Source: Bacteroidota bacterium
GTDB taxonomy: Bacteria > Bacteroidota > Ignavibacteria > Ignavibacteriales > Ignavibacteriaceae
NCBI GenBank assembly: GCA_024278655.1
Contig: JAJRSV010000064.1
Span: forward strand, 1 to 8,588
Direction: 5' to 3'
DNA length: 8,588 bases
Position 1 is the first letter of the stretch. Each line of letters starts with the position of its first letter. Made by a program: the position numbers and the translations under genes. Under the pieces are notes generated by a model that was not told where the DNA came from, made no database searches, and was given only the letters and a program-made list of their open reading frames with translations. Below, in pieces: positions 1 to 6,077 of this stretch.

Positions 1-54
1 GACAAAAGACAAAAGTAAAAAGATTAAAGATAGAAAACTTCTAAAATCTAAAAT
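1..54. repeat. Degenerate heptanucleotide repeats (GACAAAA and CTAAAAT families)
   Basis: GACAAAA occurs twice in tandem (1-7, 8-14) and is followed by two decayed 7-base units (GTAAAAA at 15-21, GATTAAA at 22-28). A second pair of perfect 7-mers, CTAAAAT, lies at 41-47 and 48-54. The array may begin left of the window. The 7-base period is seen directly. A slippage-derived short tandem repeat is the likely origin, but low complexity in AT-rich DNA can imitate this. Confidence 0.5.
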
Positions 55-84
55 CGTTGATGGGTGTTCGATATTCAAAAGATA

Positions 85-113
85 GCGTAAGCAAATGTCC
101 ACGCTTGCGTTTT
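85..113 (+). other. Possible stem-loop
   Basis: GCGTAAGC (85-92) can pair with GCTTGCGT (103-110) over 8 bp, two of them G-U wobbles, around a 10-nt loop. A TTTT run at 110-113 overlaps the stem end. It could be a weak terminator or part of a dispersed intergenic repeat. Wobble pairs and a short T run make either reading uncertain. Confidence 0.3.
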
Positions 114-200
114 AGCACAATCGCAGTTGCCGGTTTCGCATTTCTAAAATTCTACAAATGTAACAACGTTTTATATTGTTCCGGAAGACCTCACCCTAAA

Positions 201-254
201 TCCCTCTCCCCCGCATAGCGGGATTTTCAACTTGTCAAGGAGAGGGACTTTTTT
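201..254 (+). terminator. Terminator-like CCCTCTCC palindrome with nested hairpin
   Basis: TCCCTCTCC (201-209) is perfectly complementary to GGAGAGGGA (239-247). The right arm is followed by C and then six T (249-254), and an AAA run precedes the left arm, so the structure fits an intrinsic terminator on the + strand. Inside the loop, CCCGC (210-214) pairs with GCGGG (218-222) around ATA. No gene in the window ends just before it, so it would serve a gene to the left. CACCCTAAATCCCTCTCC-like sequences recur between genes in many bacterial genomes, so a dispersed repeat is an alternative that does not exclude termination. Confidence 0.6.
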
Positions 255-284
255 AATTTTAACATTGAACTATTAACCGCGAAC

Positions 285-312
285 CAAGCACAAAGCACAA
301 AGCACCAAGCAC
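285..312. repeat. Four-copy heptanucleotide tandem repeat, (A/C)AAGCAC
   Basis: Four contiguous 7-base units occupy 285-291, 292-298, 299-305 and 306-312. They differ only in the first base (C, A, A, C); the AAGCAC core is identical in all four. The array lies between the palindrome and the mscS-like promoter region. This is a short-sequence repeat of the kind that changes copy number by slippage. Nothing shows that it affects expression. Confidence 0.75.
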
Positions 313-350
313 CACAAACCAAAATAAACAGAGTTAATTAACATCCGTTG

Positions 351-381
351 TTTGCTAAAATTCATAACTTCCGTATATTTT
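351..381 (+). promoter_or_regulatory. Candidate Bacteroidota-type promoter for the mscS-like gene
   Basis: TTTG (351-354) is followed by 19 nt and then TATATTTT (374-381). This matches the Bacteroidota vegetative pattern TTTG-N19-21-TAnnTTTG except for the final base. Transcription would start near 388-390 and leave a leader of about 30 nt before the TTG start at 421. The same 19-nt geometry appears upstream of ribF. AT-rich DNA gives chance matches, so this is tentative. Confidence 0.4.
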
Positions 382-420
382 AGCTCAATTAAAATCAATC
401 TCAAACAGCAACGCTAATAA

Positions 421-1323
421 TTGGAAAACATCAAAGAAATATTACACGATATACTATCCTCGCTCAACGTTCCGTTGTTCACTCTCGGTGGTACAACAAT
501 AACCGTGTGGGAAATAGTTTATCTTATAGTTGCTGTCATTCTGTTAATTTTTATCAGCAGCCGACTAAAAAAATGGCTCGTTAACAGTTTGCTTTCAAAA
601 ACCCCTCTCGATGTGGGTGCCCGGATTGCCGTAGGTACAATCACAAAATATCTTTTTATACTCATCGGTCTGGTCGTAATCGTTCAGTCGATAGGAATTG
701 ACTTAAGCACATTAACCGTTGCGCTCGGTGCACTCGGCGTAGGTATCGGTTTCGGGTTGCAGAACGTTACAAACAATTTTGTAAGCGGAATAATAATTCT
801 TTTCGAAAGACCGATAAAGGTTGGCGACACAATTGAAGTAGGTGATCTTTTCGGTAACGTTGCTAAAATTTCGATGCGGGCAACAACGGTGCTTACGAAT
901 AATAACATTTCGGTAATTGTTCCCAACTCGGAGTTTATTTCGCAGAGGGTGATAAACTGGAGTCACAACGACAGAAATGTGAGGTTCCACGTTCCGGTTG
1001 GTGTTTCGTATAAAGAAGACCCCGAAAAGGTGAAAGAAATTTTGTTGGATATAGCAAGCGCGAATCCGGATGTTCTTAAAAAACCGGAGCCGGATGTAAT
1101 CTTCGAAGGATTCGGCGACAGCTCGCTTAATTTTATTTTAAGAGTGTGGACAACAAAACAAATCCGCACTCCCCGTGTATTAAGAAGCAATCTTTATTAC
1201 GAAATTTTCCGCCGTTTCCGTGAATCAGGAATTGAAATTCCCTTCCCGCAGCGAGACATTCATCTTAAGAATACGGAGTTTACAGTTCACTCATCCGAAA
1301 AAAGTCAGGAGGAGAAAAAATGA
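421..1323 (+). CDS. MscS-family small-conductance mechanosensitive ion channel
   Basis: This is a membrane channel that opens under membrane tension and releases solutes during hypo-osmotic shock. The 300-residue product is close to E. coli MscS (286). It has hydrophobic segments at about 29-47 and 68-92, then the Gly/Ala-rich pore helix at about 95-127 with GIGFGLQNVTNNFVSG (108-123). The beta-domain signature FERPIKVGDTIEV (128-140) and VIVPNSEF (165-172) follow. The C-terminal cytoplasmic cage ends in GIEIPFPQRDIHLK (270-283). The TTG start at 421 sits directly after an in-frame TAA (418-420). No ATG or GTG lies before the first membrane segment, and no Shine-Dalgarno sequence is visible. 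The stop overlaps the next gene's ATG. The family call is firm; which MscS paralogue this is and its gating properties cannot be told. Confidence 0.93.
   Translation: MENIKEILHDILSSLNVPLFTLGGTTITVWEIVYLIVAVILLIFISSRLKKWLVNSLLSKTPLDVGARIAVGTITKYLFILIGLVVIVQSIGIDLSTLTVALGALGVGIGFGLQNVTNNFVSGIIILFERPIKVGDTIEVGDLFGNVAKISMRATTVLTNNNISVIVPNSEFISQRVINWSHNDRNVRFHVPVGVSYKEDPEKVKEILLDIASANPDVLKKPEPDVIFEGFGDSSLNFILRVWTTKQIRTPRVLRSNLYYEIFRRFRESGIEIPFPQRDIHLKNTEFTVHSSEKSQEEKK
1307..1314 (+). promoter_or_regulatory. Strong Shine-Dalgarno sequence for the LapA-domain gene
   Basis: AGGAGGAG lies inside the end of the mscS-like coding region, with 7 nt between AGGAGG (1307-1312) and the ATG at 1320. It fixes that start codon and shows that this organism uses Shine-Dalgarno initiation for at least some genes. 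Confidence 0.8.
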
Positions 1324-1532
1324 ACAAAAATGTAAAAATAACTTTGGAAGTTATACTGATTATTTTAGCACTGGTTATTATTTTCCAAAACGCCGACCCG
1401 GTTCAATTGAAAGTATTTTTTTGGGAATTTAATGCATCTTTGATTATTTTGTTGCTGCTTGTTTTACTGCTCGGTATGGCGATTGGTTATTTCCTGCCAA
1501 AATTGACAAAAAAGAAGGAAAACAAGGATTAA
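1320..1532 (+). CDS. Small LapA-domain (DUF1049) inner-membrane protein
   Basis: The 70-residue protein has two hydrophobic segments, at about 7-22 and 38-60, a short loop between them and a lysine-rich tail (KLTKKKENKD, 61-70). The loop reads FQNADPVQLKVFFWEF (22-37), the pattern of the LapA/DUF1049 family: FxxxN, then V, then FxFW just before the second helix. In E. coli, LapA works with LapB and FtsH in controlling lipopolysaccharide synthesis; no lapB is next to this gene, so that role is not established here. The ATG overlaps the upstream stop (ATGA) and has a strong ribosome binding site, so co-translation with the channel gene is likely. Nothing shows whether the two proteins interact. 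A terminator follows. Confidence 0.82.
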   Translation: MNKNVKITLEVILIILALVIIFQNADPVQLKVFFWEFNASLIILLLLVLLLGMAIGYFLPKLTKKKENKD

Positions 1533-1555
1533 GCAAGCGTAGTAATCTTAATTTC

Positions 1556-1587
1556 CTTGCTTATTCTTTAAATTAAGTTTATTTTTG
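1556..1587 (+). promoter_or_regulatory. Candidate operon promoter lying before the terminator hairpin
   Basis: CTTG (1556-1559), 20 nt, then TATTTTTG (1580-1587) fits TTTG-N19-21-TAnnTTTG with one mismatch in the upstream box. The predicted start, near 1594, is just upstream of the hairpin at 1598-1615, so an RNA from here would carry that hairpin at its 5' end. The region is T-rich and the match may be chance. The alternative box TAAATTTA (1651-1658), downstream of the hairpin, has no recognisable partner box. Confidence 0.3.
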
Positions 1588-1597
1588 TTATTCTCTT

Positions 1598-1623
1598 TCG
1601 CCCTTTTAAGGGCGATTTTTGTT
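1598..1623 (+). terminator. Intrinsic terminator after the mscS-like/LapA operon
   Basis: TCGCCCT (1598-1604) pairs perfectly with AGGGCGA (1609-1615) around a 4-nt loop, followed by TTTTTGTTT. This is a compact GC-rich stem with a U tract, about 65 nt after the LapA-domain gene stop. A second, longer-looped inverted repeat, TAAGCAAG (1530-1537) with CTTGCTTA (1556-1563), begins at that stop codon and has no good T tract. The hairpin separates the membrane operon from rimP. Confidence 0.8.
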
Positions 1624-1671
1624 TGTATGAAACGAGCATAAAACAAATTGTAAATTTAGGAAAAGACTAAA

Positions 1672-1707
1672 ATGCGAGTTTCATCAGGCAAAAATATAAA
1701 AGTTTGA
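1672..1707 (+). CDS. Possible 11-codon leader ORF upstream of rimP
   Basis: An ATG at 1672 opens a reading frame coding MRVSSGKNIKV and ends at TGA (1705-1707), only 4 nt before the rimP ATG. An AGGA (1658-1661) lies 10 nt upstream of this ATG, whereas rimP itself has no visible ribosome binding site. The spacing would allow ribosomes to reinitiate at rimP. An 11-codon frame can arise by chance, and the peptide carries no recognisable regulatory codon run. Confidence 0.22.
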   Translation: MRVSSGKNIKV

Positions 1708-1711
1708 ACAG

Positions 1712-2164
1712 ATGAAATCGCTTAAAGAAAATATTGAAAAGATTGCCGGGGAAATTGCTAATTCGAAAGGGCTGTTTATAATAGATATTAATCTTCGGGG
1801 GAATGATAGAAACCGCGTAATAGAGATTTTTATTGACGGAGAAAAAAATATTTCCGCCGAAGATTGTGCTGATTTCAGTCGTGAAATCAACGAGGTTTTT
1901 GAAAGGGAAGAAACAATTAAATCTTCCTACAGACTCGATGTTTCTTCGCCGGGAGTTGACAGACCGCTTATTTATCTGAAACAATTTCCCAAACATCTGA
2001 ACAGAAAATTCGAGATAACTTATTTATCCGGCGGAGAAAAAAAGAAGTTTAAAGGCAAACTGGTAAAAATTGACGGAGAGCTTTTAACCTTTAAATCGGA
2101 TAGAGAAATAATAATTAATTTTAATGATATAATAAAAGCTAAAGTAATAATTAGTTTTTCTTAA
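1712..2164 (+). CDS. rimP: Ribosome maturation factor RimP
   Basis: RimP is a cytoplasmic assembly factor that binds the 30S subunit and helps late maturation and uS12 incorporation. The 150-residue length is normal for the family. The N-terminal alpha/beta domain carries the hallmark YRLDVSSPGVDRPL (73-86), preceded by the VIEIFIDGE strand (36-44) and the SAEDCADFSREI helix (48-59). The C-terminal Sm/SH3-like domain, about 92-150, contains FKGKLVKIDGELLTF (113-127) and NDIIKAKV (138-145). First gene of the conserved cluster, 15 nt before nusA. The ATG at 1712 has no good Shine-Dalgarno sequence but gives a full-length N terminus. An 11-codon reading frame ends 4 nt before it. Confidence 0.95.
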   Translation: MKSLKENIEKIAGEIANSKGLFIIDINLRGNDRNRVIEIFIDGEKNISAEDCADFSREINEVFEREETIKSSYRLDVSSPGVDRPLIYLKQFPKHLNRKFEITYLSGGEKKKFKGKLVKIDGELLTFKSDREIIINFNDIIKAKVIISFS

Positions 2165-2170
2165 AGGAGA
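2163..2170 (+). promoter_or_regulatory. Shine-Dalgarno sequence for nusA
   Basis: AAAGGAGA overlaps the rimP stop codon (TAA, 2162-2164) and lies 9 nt before the nusA ATG at 2180. It is among the clearest ribosome binding sites in the operon and places nusA initiation where rimP translation ends. Confidence 0.75.
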
Positions 2171-2179
2171 TCGTATAAA

Positions 2180-3424
2180 ATGAATCGTGAGATAGTCGAA
2201 TCCTTTGCCGATATGGTAAAGTCGAAAGGTATTGACAGGGATATCCTCGCCGGCATTCTCGAAGAAATATTCGGAATGCTTGTTAAAAAGAAATACGGTG
2301 AAGAAGCCAGGTACGATGTGGTTGTAAATATGGACCGCGGCGATATTGAAATATTCCTCGAGCGCGAAATAGTTGAAGAGGTTACCGATCCGAATACGCA
2401 GATAAGCATCGATGAAGTAAACAAGCGCGGCAACGATGAAGAACTTGAAGTCGGCGACGATTACGTTGAAAAGATCGAGCTCGCTTCATTAGGCAGAAGA
2501 CTAATAGTTCTTGCAAAGCAGGCGCTCAATCAAAAGATACGCGAAATTGAAAAAGATGTTATTTATAACGAGTATAAAGAACTCGTGGGTGAAATAGTTG
2601 TTGGTGATATTTACCAGATACGGAAGAACGATATACTTGTAAATCATAATAAAAACGAATTGCTTCTGCCGCGCAACGAGCAGATACCTTTTGAGCGGTA
2701 CAAAAAAGGCGAAACAATTCGCGCGATTGTAAAGGAAGTTAAAAAGACAAACAGCGGTCCGGTAATAATAATTTCGAGAGCCGATAACATGTTTTTACGC
2801 CGCTTGTTCGAAATTGAAATACCGGAAATTTACGACGGCATTATCGAAATACGTGCTATTGCCCGCGAACCCGGAGAAAGAGCAAAGGTTGCAGTCGAAT
2901 CGCAGGATTCAAGAATCGATGCTGTTGGCGCATGCGTTGGAATGAAAGGCGTAAGAATTCACGCAATCGTTCGCGAGTTGAACAATGAAAATATCGATGT
3001 GATAAATTATTCGGACGATCCGGAAATTTTTATTCAGCGTGCTTTGGCTCCGGCTAAATTAAAAAACATTGAGATTAACGAAGACGAAAAGAAAGCTGTT
3101 GTTACCGCCGATGCCGACCAGGTTTCGTTGATTGTTGGCAGGAACGGTGTTAATATTCGCCTTGCGATGAAATTAACCGGTTACGAAATAGAAATTCTCA
3201 GAGAAGAAAAACCATTCGAAGAGTATGAAGAAGATATAGAATTGATTGATATTAAAGAAGAACTTGGTGATGATGTTTACGAGATTCTTATCAACAACCG
3301 TTACGATACCGCACTCGAAGTTCTGACTGCAGGTCCCGAAAAACTTGCAGAAATTAAAGAACTCGATGAGAAGAAAGTAAATGAAATTTTGGAAATAATT
3401 AAATCTCAATATGAGGAAGAGTAA
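2180..3424 (+). CDS. nusA: Transcription termination/antitermination factor NusA
   Basis: NusA binds RNA polymerase and nascent RNA, prolongs pauses, and takes part in termination, antitermination and transcription-translation coupling. The 414 residues cover an N-terminal polymerase-binding domain (about 1-128), an S1 domain (about 131-201), KH1 (about 235-295) with GMKG (254-257) in the DAVGACVGMKGVRI context, and KH2 (about 300-345) with GRNG (320-323) before VNIRLAMKLTGY. A further acidic segment (345-414) has helices resembling a helix-hairpin-helix or AR-like repeat (YDTALEVLTAGPEKLAEI, 375-392). That makes it longer than B. subtilis NusA (371) and shorter than E. coli NusA with two AR repeats (495). 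It lies 25 nt before infB with no ylxR or ylxQ between. In E. coli NusA represses its own operon; the same may hold here, but no specific site is visible. Confidence 0.97.
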   Translation: MNREIVESFADMVKSKGIDRDILAGILEEIFGMLVKKKYGEEARYDVVVNMDRGDIEIFLEREIVEEVTDPNTQISIDEVNKRGNDEELEVGDDYVEKIELASLGRRLIVLAKQALNQKIREIEKDVIYNEYKELVGEIVVGDIYQIRKNDILVNHNKNELLLPRNEQIPFERYKKGETIRAIVKEVKKTNSGPVIIISRADNMFLRRLFEIEIPEIYDGIIEIRAIAREPGERAKVAVESQDSRIDAVGACVGMKGVRIHAIVRELNNENIDVINYSDDPEIFIQRALAPAKLKNIEINEDEKKAVVTADADQVSLIVGRNGVNIRLAMKLTGYEIEILREEKPFEEYEEDIELIDIKEELGDDVYEILINNRYDTALEVLTAGPEKLAEIKELDEKKVNEILEIIKSQYEEE

Positions 3425-3449
3425 ACCCTCAGGAAGCTGATACAGAAAA

Positions 3450-6056
3450 ATGGCAGAAACCAAACAGAAGAAAATACGGATTTATAAGCTTGCCTCCGAG
3501 TATAATCTCTCGGCGGAGAATCTTGTAGAATTTCTGAAAGGTAAAGGATACAAAAAGGTGAAAACCATCCAGTCGCTCCTTACCGATGAAATGATAGAAG
3601 ATATCCGCGAGCATTTTAAAAAGGATATTGAGAAAGCAGAAAAGCATTACCAGAAATTAGCCGAATTCAACAGGAAAAGAAGAGAAAAAGCGGAAGAAGA
3701 TACGGGCGATACGGTTCTGAAAGCCGAAGAGGAAGAAGAAAAAACCGAAGTGCCGAGCGAGATAAAAATTGTTGATGTATCGCAAGAAGAAGAAGCGGAA
3801 ACTAAAGAGGAACCGGCTAAAGAAGAAAAGGAAGAAGAAAAAGCGGCAAAGGAAACAGAAGAAAAGAAATCTGCCGAAGAGAAAAAGAAGGAAGAAGAAA
3901 AAGCCGAAACCGGTAAGCCGGAAAAGACAGAAAAGAAAAAACCGCGCGGACTTAAAGTAATAGGCAAAATAGATTTAGAAAAAGAAAAGAAAGAAAAGAA
4001 AGAGAAAGAAGAAAAGAAAAAAGCAGAGGCGGCTGAAGAAGAGAAAAAGAAAGTTAAAAAGAAAAAACGCAGACGTAAAAAGAAAAAAGCCGAAGGTGAA
4101 GCGGATGATTCGCCGGTTGCTAAAAAGCGGAAGAAAGCTAAAAAGTTCGAGATCGATCAGAAAGAAGTTAAGGAAGCGATTAGAAAAACATTAATGAGTA
4201 TGGAAGATGCCGGTCCCACCAGCAGGGCTAATCTTCGAAAGAAAAAACGTAAAGAGCGCGAAGCTAAAGAAGAAGAACTTTTAGAAAAGAAATCGTTAGA
4301 AGAGAAGAAATTAAAAGTTAACGAGTTTATAGCCGTTAACGAACTTGCCAACCTTATGAACGTTCCCGTGAGCGACGTTATATCGAAATGTATTGAGCTT
4401 GGGTTGATGGTTTCGATAAACCAGAGACTTGACATAGAAACAATTACACTTGTTGCCGATGAATTTGGATATGAAGTTGAGTTGCAGGAAGAATATGTAG
4501 ATAATGCTTTAGAGGATACCCCGGACGACCCGGAAACATTAAAACCCCGTCCTCCGGTTGTTACTATTATGGGTCATGTCGATCATGGCAAAACTTCGCT
4601 GCTCGATTATATAAGAAGGACAAATGTTGTTGCCGGAGAAGCAGGTGGCATTACGCAGCACATAGGTGCTTACCAGGTTGAGCTTGATAACGGCAAGCAT
4701 ATAACATTTCTCGATACTCCCGGTCACGAAGCTTTTACAGCTATGCGTGCACGCGGTGCACAGCTTACTGATATTGTAGTGTTGATTGTAGCGGCAGACG
4801 ATGCGGTTATGCCCCAAACCATAGAGGCAATAAATCATGCACAGGCAGCGGGTGTGCCGATAATCGTAGCTATTAATAAAATAGACAAACCGGGTGCGAA
4901 CCCCGAAAAAATTAAGCAGCAGCTTGCCGATAGAAACGTACTCGTTGAGGAATGGGGCGGTAAATATCAGTGTATAGAAATTTCTGCCAAAATGGGTAAA
5001 AATATCGATCAGCTTTTAGAGAAGATACTGCTCGAAGCCGAGATGCTCGATTTGAAAGCTAATCCCGACAGAAGAGCAAGAGGTGTTGTAATTGAGGCAC
5101 AGCTTGATAAAGGCAGAGGAATTACCGGAACAATTCTGGTTCAGAAAGGGACGCTGAAAATCGGCGACCCGTTTGTTGCCGGAATTTACCAGGGCAAAGT
5201 AAGAGCGATGTTCGATGAGAAAGGCAAGAAAGTTAGCGAAGTAAAACCATCAACACCGGTACTTGTACTCGGATTTGAAGGCGTACCGCAGGCAGGCGAT
5301 ACGTTTGTGGTTGTTGAATCGGAAAGAGTTGCCCGCGAAATAGGATTGAAGAGACAACGTCTGAAAAGAGAGCAGGATCAGAAACAGGTGCACCATATTA
5401 CTCTTGATGAAATTGCAAAACAGATAAGCATTGGCGGAGTAAAAGAGCTTCCGTTAATTGTTAAAGGTGATGTTGACGGTTCCGTTGAGGCATTGTCAGA
5501 TTCATTCCTTAAACTATCTACCGAAGAAGTTAAAGTTAAAGTTATCCATAAAGGTGTCGGCGGTATTTCGGAAAGTGACGTGCTGTTGGCGGCTGCCTCA
5601 AAGGCAATTATCATCGGTTTCCATGTGCGACCGAACATAAACGCAAGAAGACTTGCCGAAAAAGAGAAAGTGGATATAAGATTATATAATGTAATTTACG
5701 ATGCAATTAACGAAGTTAAGTCGGCATTGGAAGGTCTTCTCTCGCCAATCATTTCGGAAGAAGTGGTTGCCACATTAGAGGTAAGGGAAACATTCAAGGT
5801 TCCGAAAGTTGGAACCATTGCCGGATGTTATGTGCTCGACGGGAAAATTATGAGAAACGATAAGATTAGATTAATAAGAGACGGCATTGTTATTCACGAT
5901 GGCGAAATAGCAACGCTGAAAAGATTTAAAGACGATGTTAAAGAAGTTGATGCCGGTTATGAATGCGGATTGAATTTATCCGGTTACAACGATATTAAAG
6001 TAGGCGATATTATAGAAGCTTACAAAATTGTTGAAGAGAAGAAAACCCTCTCCTGA
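3450..6056 (+). CDS. infB: Translation initiation factor IF-2
   Basis: IF2 is the GTPase that brings initiator fMet-tRNA to the 30S subunit and promotes 50S joining. The 868 residues are close to E. coli IF2 (890). Domains: a first IF2_N helical module (9-60), a long charged Lys/Glu-rich linker (about 60-285; acidic first, strongly basic at 200-232), a second IF2_N module (287-343), then the G domain (367-535). All GTPase motifs are intact: GHVDHGKT (375-382), GGITQH (399-404), DTPGH (422-426), NKID (476-479) and SAK (512-514). Domain II (about 544-630), domain III (about 645-755, with GDVDGSVEAL) and the fMet-tRNA-binding domain IV (about 762-865) follow. AGGAAG (3431-3436), 13 nt from the ATG, is a weak, distant ribosome binding site, but the start gives a proper IF2_N beginning. 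rbfA follows after 21 nt. Confidence 0.98.
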   Translation: MAETKQKKIRIYKLASEYNLSAENLVEFLKGKGYKKVKTIQSLLTDEMIEDIREHFKKDIEKAEKHYQKLAEFNRKRREKAEEDTGDTVLKAEEEEEKTEVPSEIKIVDVSQEEEAETKEEPAKEEKEEEKAAKETEEKKSAEEKKKEEEKAETGKPEKTEKKKPRGLKVIGKIDLEKEKKEKKEKEEKKKAEAAEEEKKKVKKKKRRRKKKKAEGEADDSPVAKKRKKAKKFEIDQKEVKEAIRKTLMSMEDAGPTSRANLRKKKRKEREAKEEELLEKKSLEEKKLKVNEFIAVNELANLMNVPVSDVISKCIELGLMVSINQRLDIETITLVADEFGYEVELQEEYVDNALEDTPDDPETLKPRPPVVTIMGHVDHGKTSLLDYIRRTNVVAGEAGGITQHIGAYQVELDNGKHITFLDTPGHEAFTAMRARGAQLTDIVVLIVAADDAVMPQTIEAINHAQAAGVPIIVAINKIDKPGANPEKIKQQLADRNVLVEEWGGKYQCIEISAKMGKNIDQLLEKILLEAEMLDLKANPDRRARGVVIEAQLDKGRGITGTILVQKGTLKIGDPFVAGIYQGKVRAMFDEKGKKVSEVKPSTPVLVLGFEGVPQAGDTFVVVESERVAREIGLKRQRLKREQDQKQVHHITLDEIAKQISIGGVKELPLIVKGDVDGSVEALSDSFLKLSTEEVKVKVIHKGVGGISESDVLLAAASKAIIIGFHVRPNINARRLAEKEKVDIRLYNVIYDAINEVKSALEGLLSPIISEEVVATLEVRETFKVPKVGTIAGCYVLDGKIMRNDKIRLIRDGIVIHDGEIATLKRFKDDVKEVDAGYECGLNLSGYNDIKVGDIIEAYKIVEEKKTLS

Positions 6057-6077
6057 ATAAACTGAAAAGGCAAGGTT

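Larger units (their letters stand above)
1..420. other. Non-coding region upstream of the mscS-like gene
   Basis: I see no open reading frame of useful length on either strand here. The stretch holds heptanucleotide tandem repeats (1-54 and 285-312), a wobble-containing hairpin (85-92 with 103-110, followed by TTTT), a terminator-like palindrome (201-254) and a candidate promoter (351-381). The rest is AT-rich with no structure I can name. The gene whose transcript the terminator would end must lie to the left of the window. Confidence 0.75.

Noticed and set aside
1220..1432. Frame across the mscS-like/LapA junction
   Set aside because: It is an out-of-frame reading through two genes with clear family signatures.
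1651..1658. TAAATTTA as the rimP operon promoter box
   Set aside because: It lacks the final G and no TTTG-like box lies 19-21 nt upstream (sequence there is TGAA/ATGA). Kept only as an alternative in the promoter entry.
3425..3449. Missing ylxR/ylxQ genes between nusA and infB as a deletion
   Set aside because: The 25-nt gap is a normal intergenic spacer, and these genes are lineage-restricted members of the cluster; their absence needs no deletion.
3769..3960. Lys/Arg-rich frame on the + strand inside infB, and A-rich heptamers that could support programmed frameshifting
   Set aside because: The frame follows from purine-rich codons read out of phase. The A6G run at 4017-4023 is in the wrong phase for the A AAA AAG signal, no stimulatory structure stands out, and the zero-frame IF2 is full length.
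3647..3967. Long antisense frame rich in Ser/Phe opposite infB
   Set aside because: It is the complement of the Lys/Glu-rich IF2 linker; GAA/AAG codons read backwards give TTC/CTT. It has no ribosome binding site and no family resemblance.
4194..4205. Internal ATG codons (residues 249 and 251 of IF2) as a possible short-isoform start, as in E. coli IF2
   Set aside because: The nearest purine-rich AAGGAA is about 18 nt upstream, too far for normal initiation, and such motifs are everywhere in this linker.
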